The notes under the pieces: generated by a model
Seen by the model: only the letters and a program-made list of their open reading frames with translations
Told to the model about the DNA's origin: nothing
The model's database searches: none
Shown: positions 1-6,333 of the stretch, in pieces
Layout of the letters: the number at the start of each line of letters is the position of its first letter
How positions within the stretch are numbered: the stretch's first letter is position 1
Position numbers and translations under genes: made by a program
Source: Fibrobacteria bacterium GUT77
GTDB taxonomy: Bacteria > Fibrobacterota > Chitinivibrionia > Chitinivibrionales > Chitinispirillaceae
Direction: 5' to 3'
Assembly (NCBI GenBank): GCA_001462255.1
Contig: LIUJ01000137.1
Span: 1-8,333 of the forward strand
DNA: 8,333 bases

Positions 1-1143
1 GGAGACGCAAATGCCTACATAACGGCCATGAATATGTACGCCGCGACAGGCGTCGAAGTTCAAATGACGGAGATTGACGTAAGCACGGAAAAAGGCAAAT
101 GGACGCTTATAGACCAAGCCAAAAGGTACAAGGCTATATTCAATAACGCGCTCACGGTAAATAAAGGCACGGGCGGCAAGGTTACGGCTATGTGCGTGTG
201 GGGCCCGAACGATGCCAACAGTTGGGTAGGAACGAGCGACGGCGTGTCAAACGCGCCGCTGTTGTTTGACAAAGATAACAAAGCAAAACCCGCCTACGAC
301 ACGTTGTTCGCGCTTGTTCCGAAGTCGGAATGGGGCGACGGGAACAACCCGGCTTTCGGCGGCGGTCCGGTTGTGGTAGAGCCCGATGGTAACGGGTACT
401 ACTTCCACCATACTTACGAAGACAGCACGGCGCAGAGCTGGACGGGCAGGGGCGCGGCTGCAGTCGCGAATACCAACACGCAAAAAGCCAACGGGTCAAG
501 ATCGCTCGCCGTAACGGGACGCACCGCGTCGTGGAACGGGGCGGCGTATTCCCTCAACGCAAACGCCTTTGTACCCGGCAAATCGTACAGCTTCAGCGTG
601 TTGGCGATGTATCCGAACGCGGATGGGGTGCCGGCGACCGACAATTTCAAATTTACGCTACAATATGACCTAGCCGGCGAGACCGACCCCATATACGACG
701 AGGTAGCTACGGCGACCGCGAGAGCGGGCGCTTGGGTAATGTTGGAGAATTCAAACTTCAAGATTCCTGCCGGCGCGACGAATTTATTGCTGTACGTAGA
801 GATGCCCGATAACGAAACCGGCGATTTTTATATTGACGACGCGATGGGCGGTGTAGCCGGTACGCCGGCCCCCGGTAGCGGCGGCGTAACGTCAATACGT
901 AGCGTAACGACGCTTCGCGGCCAATCGCCGTTTATAACCGTTAGGGCAAGAACGCTTACGGTAAACGCGTCGTCCGATTCCAAAGTACGGGTAAGGATAG
1001 TCGATCTGACCGGCAGAACGGTGGCCGCGTTCAAATCAACGGGCGGCGCGAGCTTCTCGTTGCGCAAGATTCCGGCGGGGGTTTTTATCGTCGAGGCGGC
1101 TATGGACGGGCGTAAAACGATGTCCGCGATTACGCTGAGGTAG
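1..1143 (+). CDS. GH10 endo-1,4-beta-xylanase, C-terminal part (5' end outside window), with xylan-binding-type module and T9SS-like tail
   Basis: The frame is open from base 1, so this is the 3' part of a longer gene and the ATG at 28 is internal. Residues are counted from base 1. The first ~110 are the end of a GH10 barrel: the strand VQMTEIDVS carries the family's catalytic nucleophile (Glu24), followed by WGPNDANSW and PLLFDKDNKAKPAYDTL, the usual GH10 closing motifs. The acid/base Glu lies upstream, out of view. Residues ~125-290 look like a CBM4_9/CBM22 module (YEDSTAQSWTGRG, GRTASWNGAAY, DFYIDDAMGG), a type that often binds xylan. Residues ~297-380 form a Por-secretion-like sorting tail (VRIVDLTGRTV, KIPAGVFIVEA), so export by type IX secretion is inferred. 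The enzyme would cut internal beta-1,4 bonds in xylan outside the cell. A GH43 gene follows 70 bases downstream on the same strand, and the two may be co-transcribed. Family calls are firm; exact substrate is not. Confidence 0.92.
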   Translation, partial: GDANAYITAMNMYAATGVEVQMTEIDVSTEKGKWTLIDQAKRYKAIFNNALTVNKGTGGKVTAMCVWGPNDANSWVGTSDGVSNAPLLFDKDNKAKPAYDTLFALVPKSEWGDGNNPAFGGGPVVVEPDGNGYYFHHTYEDSTAQSWTGRGAAAVANTNTQKANGSRSLAVTGRTASWNGAAYSLNANAFVPGKSYSFSVLAMYPNADGVPATDNFKFTLQYDLAGETDPIYDEVATATARAGAWVMLENSNFKIPAGATNLLLYVEMPDNETGDFYIDDAMGGVAGTPAPGSGGVTSIRSVTTLRGQSPFITVRARTLTVNASSDSKVRVRIVDLTGRTVAAFKSTGGASFSLRKIPAGVFIVEAAMDGRKTMSAITLR

Positions 1144-1163
1144 GCGGGTCGTTGCGGTGTATC
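358..1163 (+). repeat. Duplicated 3' cassette, copy A (linker, CBM4_9/22-like module, sorting tail, post-stop DNA)
   Basis: This stretch matches 2636-3450 closely at both DNA and protein level, beginning at a GGCGGCG(G/A)TCCGGTTGT junction just after the GH10 domain. In the last 55 residues of the two proteins, 47 are identical. Similarity continues for 20 bases after the stop (1144-1163 against 3431-3450, 19 of 20 identical) and then ends sharply. Because non-coding bases are included, a DNA duplication or gene conversion explains it better than protein-level convergence. Confidence 0.85.
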
Positions 1164-1203
1164 GGCACCGATATCCGTCATTAATATATTCATAAATCAA
1201 TAT

Positions 1204-1209
1204 GGGAGG
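1204..1209 (+). promoter_or_regulatory. Ribosome binding site that sets the GH43 start
   Basis: GGGAGG lies four bases before ATG 1214. It overlaps the alternative in-frame ATG at 1202, which therefore has no usable site of its own. Starting at 1214 also gives a standard signal peptide, so 1214 is preferred. Confidence 0.75.
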
Positions 1210-1213
1210 CATT

Positions 1214-3430
1214 ATGCGTATTCGTAAATTATTGTTTTTGATGGTAGCCGTTATGGTCTTCGCCGCCGCCGCGTTCGCGGCGAATCCGATTCTTCGGCAA
1301 AAATATACCGCCGATCCAAACCCGTTCGTTTGGAACGATAGGCTTTACGCTTATTGTTCTTACGACAACAACAACCCGACATCAAGCGGCTATGATATTA
1401 GATTCTATACGCTCATATCCTCGGACGACATGGTAAACTGGACCGATCACGGCGAGGTATTTAGCGTGAAGAGGGATATGTCGTGGGCAAACAACGCGTA
1501 CGCGCCCGGAGCGGCCGTGCGCGACGGCAAGGTTTACCTTTATGTCCCGGACGGCGGTTCCGCCATAGGCGTAGTCTATGCCGACCGCCCGGAAGGGCCG
1601 TTTACCGATCCCAATAAAAAAGCGCTTATCAGCAAAAACGCATCGCAGAACACCAACGTTCCGTGGCTTTTTGACCCGGCGGCTTTTATTGACGGCGATC
1701 AAGCGTATCTCTATTTTGGCGGGGGCGACACGCAAGCGGGAGAAAATTTACGGGTGATAAAACTCAATGACAATATGACCTCCACAAACGGAAACGCGGT
1801 TACTATCAGCGGAGCGACTAGGTCATTTGAGGCGGCTTATATGCACAAATACAACGGCAAATACTATTTTTCTTATAGCCAAAACTTTGATGGCGCCGCT
1901 GACATTGCTTATATGATGGGCGATAATCCTATGGGCCCGTTTACTTTCAAAGGCGCAATGTTGCCCAATGGCTCTGAAGTTGGCTACGGCAATAATCACG
2001 CGGGGGTTGTGCAGTATAAGGATAATTGGTATATTTTCTACCACGACAGAAAGCTCAGAACGACAAACGGCGTTTCGGAAGGCGAGTACAGGAGCGTGAG
2101 CGCGGACAAATTGGAATACAACGCAGACGGTACAATAAAGAAGGTAACATTCACAAAAGACGGCCCTGCGCAGATAAAAAAATTTAACCCCTACGATACC
2201 GTTTTAGCGACAACCATGTACAAGCAATCCGGCGCCATAAAGACCGCGATATGCTCCGCCCCCAACCCCGGTACCATCAGCAACAGTAACGCCAATAGCC
2301 CCGGTACAGCCGGCGATAGAAACGTTATGCTTATCTCAATTACCAACAACAGCTGGGTCAGCCTCAAGGGCGTGGACTTCGGAACGGCGGGGGCCGCGAA
2401 ATTCCACGCGAGCGTGGCCTCCGCCTCCGCAGGCGGCTCAATTGATATCAGAACAGGAAGCAATACCGGAACGTTAGCCGGAACCTGCGCCGTCGGAGCG
2501 ACCGGCGGCATAACCGTATGGAAAGACATTGAATGCGACGTCTCGTCACTCACCGGCGTAAAAGATTCTCTGTATCTTGTATTCAAAACATCCGGAACGA
2601 ATGAGCAGTTTCGCGTGAGGTGGTATAAGTTTGACGGCGGCGATCCGGTTGTCGTAAATCCCGATGCCAACGGATACTACTTCTACCATACTTACGAGGA
2701 CAGTACGGCGCAGGGTTGGACGGGCAGAGAAGGCGCGTCGGCGACGGTTGTTGCGAACACCGACGAGCAAAAGGCCAACGGGTCGAGGTCGCTCGCCGTG
2801 ATGGGTCGTACGGCCGATTGGCACGGGGCGGCGTACACCCTAAACGCAAACGCCTTTGTATCGGGTCAAGCGTACAGTTTCAGCGCGTTGGCGATGTATC
2901 CGGCCGTGTCTGGGGCGCCGGCTACCGCCAAGTTCAAATTTACGCTACAGTATAATGACATTAATGACTCATCCCGTTACGCACAGATAGACACGTTGAC
3001 CGCGAGAGCGGGCGCGTGGGTAATGTTGGAAAATTCAGACTTCACGATTCCGGCGGGCGCGACGAAATTATTGCTAATCGTAGAGATGCCCGGCAACACA
3101 ACCTCCGATTTCTATATTGACGACGCGATGGGCGGCGTAGCCGGTACGCCGGCCCCCGGCCGGGACGGCGTAACGTCAATACGCGGCAAAACGACGGCTC
3201 TTCGCGGTCAATTGCCGTTTGTAACCGTAAGGGCAAGAAAGCTTACGGTAAACGCGTCGCCCGATTCCAAAGTACGGGTAAGGGTAGTCGATTTGACCGG
3301 CAGGACGGTGACCGCGTTCAAATCAATGGGCGGCGCGAGCTTTTCGTTGCGCAAAATTCCGTCGGGGGTTTATATCGTTGAGGCTGTTAGGGATGGGCAT
3401 AAGACGATGTCCGCGATTACGCTGAGGTAG
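1214..3430 (+). CDS. Secreted GH43 beta-xylosidase/alpha-L-arabinofuranosidase with CBM6, CBM4_9/22-like module and T9SS-like tail
   Basis: A complete protein of 738 residues. The N-terminus (MRIRKLLFLMVAVMVF, then AAAAFA) is a Sec signal peptide, probably cut after AFA. Residues ~25-330 are a GH43 five-bladed propeller with the family's three acidic residues: Asp34 in YTADPNPFVW (base), Asp154 in LFDPAAFIDG (pKa modulator) and Glu206 in SFEAAYMHKYNGKYYF (acid). Residues ~335-475 resemble CBM6 (VDFGTAGAAKFHASVASA, IDIRTGS, LYLVFKT, RVRWYKFDGG). Residues ~480-640 are a CBM4_9/CBM22-like module and ~650-738 a type IX-like sorting tail ending TLR. The enzyme would release xylose or arabinose units from xylan or its oligomers, complementing the GH10 enzyme just upstream. 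A bidirectional terminator follows the stop by 32 bases. Xylosidase versus arabinofuranosidase cannot be decided from sequence alone; the fold and module order are secure. Confidence 0.92.
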   Translation: MRIRKLLFLMVAVMVFAAAAFAANPILRQKYTADPNPFVWNDRLYAYCSYDNNNPTSSGYDIRFYTLISSDDMVNWTDHGEVFSVKRDMSWANNAYAPGAAVRDGKVYLYVPDGGSAIGVVYADRPEGPFTDPNKKALISKNASQNTNVPWLFDPAAFIDGDQAYLYFGGGDTQAGENLRVIKLNDNMTSTNGNAVTISGATRSFEAAYMHKYNGKYYFSYSQNFDGAADIAYMMGDNPMGPFTFKGAMLPNGSEVGYGNNHAGVVQYKDNWYIFYHDRKLRTTNGVSEGEYRSVSADKLEYNADGTIKKVTFTKDGPAQIKKFNPYDTVLATTMYKQSGAIKTAICSAPNPGTISNSNANSPGTAGDRNVMLISITNNSWVSLKGVDFGTAGAAKFHASVASASAGGSIDIRTGSNTGTLAGTCAVGATGGITVWKDIECDVSSLTGVKDSLYLVFKTSGTNEQFRVRWYKFDGGDPVVVNPDANGYYFYHTYEDSTAQGWTGREGASATVVANTDEQKANGSRSLAVMGRTADWHGAAYTLNANAFVSGQAYSFSALAMYPAVSGAPATAKFKFTLQYNDINDSSRYAQIDTLTARAGAWVMLENSDFTIPAGATKLLLIVEMPGNTTSDFYIDDAMGGVAGTPAPGRDGVTSIRGKTTALRGQLPFVTVRARKLTVNASPDSKVRVRVVDLTGRTVTAFKSMGGASFSLRKIPSGVYIVEAVRDGHKTMSAITLR

Positions 3431-3450
3431 GCGGGTTGTTGCGGTGTATC
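2636..3450 (+). repeat. Duplicated 3' cassette, copy B
   Basis: This is the partner of 358-1163. It covers the linker after CBM6, the CBM4_9/22-like module, the sorting tail and 20 bases past the stop. It differs from copy A by scattered substitutions and small in-frame indels, for example the stretch after FTLQY. This pattern fits an older duplication with continued selection on the protein. Confidence 0.85.
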
Positions 3451-3462
3451 ATATCGCTTAAA

Positions 3463-3501
3463 AACAAGGGCGACCGCATTCGGTCGCCCTTGTTCTTTTT
3501 T
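3463..3501. terminator. Bidirectional rho-independent terminator
   Basis: A perfect 14-bp stem (3463-3476 pairs with 3481-3494) closes a four-base CATT loop. It is followed on the plus strand by C and six T (3496-3501). On the minus strand the five A at 3460-3464 supply a U-run. It sits between the convergent GH43 gene and the small minus-strand membrane gene, so it can end transcription from both sides. Confidence 0.92.
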
Positions 3502-3522
3502 CGTTTATATCAACATTACCTT

Positions 3523-3789
3523 CTACCACTTACCCCGTTTCGACATGAGAACCCCGTGGTAGATAAGCCCCAGTCCGACACCGATGAACAATCCGGTCAC
3601 CACGCCGATAATGCTGTCGATCCATCCGCCTTTCAAAAACTCTTCTTGTCCGCCGCCGATCATAAACCCGGCAAACGCGCCGACCGCCATGCCTATCATC
3701 ACGAACCCGCCGTAAAACAGACCTATCGGCTCATACTCACTCGCGCTTACGAACTTTCCTCCCGACGGCTTGTTCTCTGTACCGGTCAT
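3523..3789 (-). CDS. Small two-helix, glycine-rich membrane protein of unknown function
   Basis: 88 residues from the second of two adjacent ATG codons, the better spaced from AGGAGA at 3795-3800; the first ATG (3792) would add one Met. After a short polar N-terminus come two predicted membrane helices: residues ~22-46 (GLFYGGFVMIGMAVGAFAGFMIGGG) read in part as GMAVGAFAGF, and ~57-80 (IIGVVTGLFIGVGLGLIYHG). Both have glycine every three to four residues, as in tightly packed glycine-zipper hairpins. The loop QEEFLKGGWIDS is polar and the tail SKRGKW is basic. The helix-loop-helix plan recalls AtpZ/AtpI-like small proteins, but I do not see enough to assign it. It lies downstream of glgB on the same strand, separated by the inverted-repeat element at 3835-4009, and ends at the shared terminator. 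It reads as a real gene: good ribosome site, coherent hydrophobicity, terminator. Confidence 0.75.
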   Translation of the reverse strand: MTGTENKPSGGKFVSASEYEPIGLFYGGFVMIGMAVGAFAGFMIGGGQEEFLKGGWIDSIIGVVTGLFIGVGLGLIYHGVLMSKRGKW

Positions 3790-3794
3790 CATCT

Positions 3795-3800
3795 TCTCCT
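3795..3800 (-). promoter_or_regulatory. Ribosome binding site choosing between two adjacent ATG codons
   Basis: AGGAGA on the minus strand. Counting from AGGAG, the distance is three bases to the ATG ending at 3792 and six to the ATG ending at 3789. The second is the more usual spacing. Confidence 0.65.
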
Positions 3801-3834
3801 ATTGTTATTTGTTTATAATGTCAACACAATATAT

Positions 3835-4009
3835 GAGACAGTTTCAAAATTTGTGTAAACTTCGAACTTCGTTTGGTAGATTTCGAGATTGCTTCGCTAC
3901 GCTCGCAATGACGGTCATTGGCTTCGCCTCGATAAACACGGTGCGAGAAGCGAAGCGACGAAGCAATCTCGAAGGTCAAGTTAATTTACACAGATTTTGG
4001 GACAGTCTC
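3835..4009. mobile_element. 175-bp inverted-repeat element, probable MITE of IS256-like type
   Basis: The ends are inverted copies: GAGACAGTTTCAAAATTTG at the left and, read on the minus strand, GAGACTGTCCCAAAATCTG at the right, both continuing TGTAAA; 21 of the first 25 bases match. Inside lies a second, perfect 15-bp inverted repeat (3882-3896 TTCGAGATTGCTTCG with 3959-3973) and a small palindrome, CAATGAC-G-GTCATTG (3906-3920). The flanks are CAATATAT (3827-3834) and CAATATTG (4010-4017), a partly eroded 8-base target duplication. Ends of the form ...TTTGTGTAAA are familiar from IS256-family elements (established knowledge, recalled and not searched). No transposase fits in 175 bp, so any movement would need one supplied elsewhere. 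The inner GAGATTGCTTCGCTACGCTCGCAATGAC-like text is of a type that recurs in many genomes. It sits between glgB and the small membrane gene. Confidence 0.7.
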
Positions 4010-4019
4010 CAATATTGTT

Positions 4020-4056
4020 TTAATCATGTTAATCATTTTAATCATACTAAAATCAT
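4020..4056. repeat. Short 9-bp tandem repeats (TTAATCAT + 1 base)
   Basis: TTAATCAT occurs three times with exact 9-bp spacing (4020, 4029, 4038), followed by a degenerate fourth copy ending AAATCAT at 4056. It lies between the MITE-like element and the glgB stop. No function is evident. I see no terminator in this 60-base gap. Confidence 0.6.
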
Positions 4057-4071
4057 AGTTCAGACGCTTTT

Positions 4072-6147
4072 TCATTGTCCGACGGGAGCGCTACCGACAC
4101 CCTCGCCTTCCGTAACAACCTCCGCGGGTTTCGGCTCCGGCTTCCTTATTTTGAACAGTACTGCCCCAAGCGGCGGCAATGTCAGCGGTAACGACTGGTT
4201 GTGGCCGTGCCACGGTTTCGCCTCCGTCGCCATACCGCCCGCGTTGCCTACGCCGCTCCCGCCGTATTCCTTGGCGTCGCTGTTGAATATCTCCTCCCAA
4301 AAACCGGCGATAGGCACGCCCACGTGGTAACCCCTACGCGGTTCCGGCGTAAAATTCAACACAATAAGCATACGGTCAAAATCATCCGGGCCTTTTCTTA
4401 TGAAGCCGAGGATACTCTGCTCCCAGTCATTGCAGTCTATCCACTCAAAACCCTTGGGCTCGAAGTCATAATAGTGTAACGCAGGCTCTTTCCGATATAT
4501 ACGGTTCAGGTCGCCGACCATCCGTTGTATGCCGTTGTGCCTGTCCCACTGCGTCAACTCCCAGTTCAGCTGGCGGTCATGGTTCCACTCCACGAATTGA
4601 GCGAACTCGCCGCCCATAAAGAGCAACTTTTTCCCGGGATGGTTGAACTGATAGCTGAGCAACAAACGCAAATTGGCAAGGCGGCGCCAATCGTCGCCGG
4701 GCATCTTGTTGACCAGCGAATTTTTGCCGTGGACGACTTCGTCATGCGACAACGGCAATACGTAGTTCTCCGTGAAAGCGTACAGCATGCTGAACGTTAG
4801 CTCGCTGTGGTGATACTTCCTATATATGGAATCTTTGGCCATATATTCGAGCGTATCGTGCATCCACCCCATGTTCCACTTCATCCCGAAACCGAGCCCC
4901 CCGACGTATGCCGGACGCGAAACCATCGGCCACGCCGTCGATTCCTCCGCTATCGTTTGCACGTCCGGGAAGGCTTTATATATCTCCTCGTTCATCCGCT
5001 TTAGGAAAGCTATCGCCTCCAAATTCTCCCGACCGCCGAACTGGTTGGGTATCCACTCACCCTCCTTGCGGGAGTAATCCAAATAGAGCATGGAGGCCAC
5101 GGCGTCGACGCGGATGGCATCGGCGTGGTATTTGTCTAACCAAAAGATCGCGCTACTGAGCAAAAACGCCTGCACCTCGTTGCGCCCGTAATTGAAGATG
5201 TAGCTCTTCCAGTCGGGGTGAAAACCCTTCTTCGGGTCGGCGTGCTCATATAGGCACGTCCCGTCGTAGTAGACGAGTCCGTGCTCGTCGCTCGGGAAGT
5301 GCGACGGTACCCAGTCGAGTATCACGCCAATGTCGTGTTGGTGCAGGTAATCGACAAGGTACATAAAATCCTGCGGCGTGCCGAAACGGCTTGTGGGCGC
5401 AAAATAGCCGACGGTCTGGTATCCCCACGACCCGCCGAAGGGGTGCTCCATAACCGGTAAGAACTCGACGTGCGTGAATCCGAGGCGGGTGCAGTAGTCG
5501 ACGAGCTCCGGCGCCAGCTCCCTATAACTCAACCACTCGTTTCCGTTTTCCCCCTTGTGTTTCCAGGAGCTCAAGTGCATTTCATAAATGGAGATCGGCG
5601 CGTTTAAACTGTTCTTTTCTTTGCGTTTGCCCATCCAATCGCCGTCGCTCCATTTGTAGGTGAGGTCCCAGACAATGGGGGATGTGGCCGGCGGTTGCTC
5701 CCAAAACACGGCGAATGGGTCGCCCTTGTTGACCTTGTAGCGCCCGGATTTTGAGTCTATGTGGAACTTGTACAGCGTTCCGTGCGATAGACCGGGGATG
5801 AACCCCTCCCAAATGCCGGAGCCGTCCCCGCGGGCGGAGAGCCCGTGGCGCCCGGCGTCCCATGAGTTGAAGGTCCCGACGACCGCGACGTACTTGGCGT
5901 TGGGCGCCCAAACCGCGAAATAGGTGCCCTTTACCTTATCCGGCGCGGCGGTCAGGTGGGCGCCGAGCTTCTCGAATAGGCGCGAGTGGCTACCCTGCTT
6001 GAATAGGTAGACATCGTACTCGGTTAGGAGCGAAACGTCGTGGCGGATGCCGCCTATGACGTTGCTGTTGACTTCGCTACCGGCATTGCCGTTGACATCG
6101 CCGTTGGCTTCGCCGTCAGCGTTTCCATGTTCTTCTTCTGTAGACAT
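4072..6147 (-). CDS. glgB: 1,4-alpha-glucan (glycogen) branching enzyme GlgB
   Basis: 691 residues starting at ATG 6147, which has GGGGGAGA (6152-6159) close upstream; a GTG at 6186 would add 13 residues but lacks a ribosome site. The enzyme cuts an alpha-1,4 glucan chain and rejoins it as an alpha-1,6 branch during glycogen synthesis in the cytoplasm. Residues ~8-31 are a polar tetrapeptide repeat, ~70-155 a CBM48 domain (YFAVWAPNAKYVAVVGTFNSW), ~185-570 the GH13 barrel and ~590-670 the C-terminal beta domain. Catalytic residues are complete: nucleophile Asp348 (DAIRVDAV), acid Glu401 (IAEEST) and Asp469 (LSHDEVVHGK), with the same spacing as in the E. coli enzyme. HPFGGSWGYQTVGYFAPTSR and GFGMKWNMGWMHDTL are further branching-enzyme signatures. 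It lacks the extra N1 domain of E. coli GlgB and has a short Pro/Glu/Gly-rich tail. No other glg gene is in view, so it is probably expressed alone or with the small downstream gene. Confidence 0.97.
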   Translation of the reverse strand: MSTEEEHGNADGEANGDVNGNAGSEVNSNVIGGIRHDVSLLTEYDVYLFKQGSHSRLFEKLGAHLTAAPDKVKGTYFAVWAPNAKYVAVVGTFNSWDAGRHGLSARGDGSGIWEGFIPGLSHGTLYKFHIDSKSGRYKVNKGDPFAVFWEQPPATSPIVWDLTYKWSDGDWMGKRKEKNSLNAPISIYEMHLSSWKHKGENGNEWLSYRELAPELVDYCTRLGFTHVEFLPVMEHPFGGSWGYQTVGYFAPTSRFGTPQDFMYLVDYLHQHDIGVILDWVPSHFPSDEHGLVYYDGTCLYEHADPKKGFHPDWKSYIFNYGRNEVQAFLLSSAIFWLDKYHADAIRVDAVASMLYLDYSRKEGEWIPNQFGGRENLEAIAFLKRMNEEIYKAFPDVQTIAEESTAWPMVSRPAYVGGLGFGMKWNMGWMHDTLEYMAKDSIYRKYHHSELTFSMLYAFTENYVLPLSHDEVVHGKNSLVNKMPGDDWRRLANLRLLLSYQFNHPGKKLLFMGGEFAQFVEWNHDRQLNWELTQWDRHNGIQRMVGDLNRIYRKEPALHYYDFEPKGFEWIDCNDWEQSILGFIRKGPDDFDRMLIVLNFTPEPRRGYHVGVPIAGFWEEIFNSDAKEYGGSGVGNAGGMATEAKPWHGHNQSLPLTLPPLGAVLFKIRKPEPKPAEVVTEGEGVGSAPVGQ
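6055..6126 (-). repeat. Six 12-bp tandem units in the glgB N-terminus
   Basis: Within glgB, 72 bases divide exactly into six 12-base units that encode GNAD-GEAN-GDVN-GNAG-SEVN-SNVI. Each unit reads [G/S]-[N/E/D]-[A/V]-[N/D/G]. The result is an acidic, Asn/Gly-rich, probably disordered extension before the conserved start of the enzyme. Unit number may vary by replication slippage, always in frame. Confidence 0.85.
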
Positions 6148-6151
6148 TTGG

Positions 6152-6159
6152 TCTCCCCC
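6152..6159 (-). promoter_or_regulatory. glgB ribosome binding site
   Basis: GGGGGAGA on the minus strand, four bases from ATG 6147. It lies inside the reading frame that would extend to the GTG at 6186, and it supports the shorter, 691-residue form. Confidence 0.7.
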
Positions 6160-6210
6160 GCTCCTGATTTTTGGGTTTTTGGGCACTGGGACAACGTATT
6201 GATATATACT

Positions 6211-6239
6211 AATATAATTGAAGCGACGGCGGAAAGCAA
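6211..6239 (-). promoter_or_regulatory. Putative sigma70-type promoter for glgB
   Basis: On the minus strand TTGCTT (6234-6239) and TATATT (6211-6216) are exactly 17 bases apart and end 63 bases before the glgB start codon. The match to the consensus is partial, and the organism's own promoter rules are unknown. Confidence 0.4.
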
Positions 6240-6261
6240 AATAACTTTTGATTTTAAAGAC

Positions 6262-6305
6262 GGTCGAAGATATTTTAAATAATCCGGCCGGTCGGATATT
6301 TTAAA
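6262..6305. repeat. Direct repeat upstream of glgB
   Basis: GATATTTTAAA occurs at 6269-6279 and 6295-6305, 26 bases apart, each preceded by GGTCG (6262-6266 with two extra A, and 6290-6294). It lies just upstream of the putative glgB promoter, where an operator or activator site could be. Nothing further identifies it. The rest of the 6187-6333 gap shows no gene. Confidence 0.5.
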
Positions 6306-6333
6306 CGTTTTGGGGAATCGGCTAATATAATGT

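Noticed and set aside
28..1143. ATG at 28 as the start of the GH10 gene
   Set aside because: The frame is open to base 1, and the residues before the ATG (DANAYITA) continue the GH10 helix. The catalytic barrel cannot begin there.
1150..1175. Terminator after the GH10 gene
   Set aside because: Only short competing stems (TATCGG/CCGATA or GGTG/CACC) exist and no U-run follows. Read-through into the GH43 gene is more likely.
2716..2955. 79-codon plus-strand ORF inside the GH43 gene
   Set aside because: It is a frame shadow of the binding module with Arg/Gly-rich, non-natural composition.
3819..3824. Minus-strand TTGACA as the -35 box for the small membrane gene
   Set aside because: With a normal 16-18 base spacer the -10 would fall on the ribosome site and does not resemble TATAAT.
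4020..4056. CRISPR-like repeats
   Set aside because: Units are 8 bases with one-base spacers and only three clean copies, far from any CRISPR geometry, and no cas gene is present.
3770..4330. 186-codon plus-strand ORF
   Set aside because: It runs through the inverted-repeat element and antisense into glgB, and has no ribosome site or protein-like composition.
6148..6186. GTG at 6186 as the glgB start
   Set aside because: There is no ribosome site before it, and the strong GGGGGAGA motif lies inside the extension, just before ATG 6147.
6040..6282. 80-codon plus-strand ORF opposite the glgB start
   Set aside because: It is the antisense reading of the 12-bp repeat (alternating Ala/Val/Asp), with no independent support.
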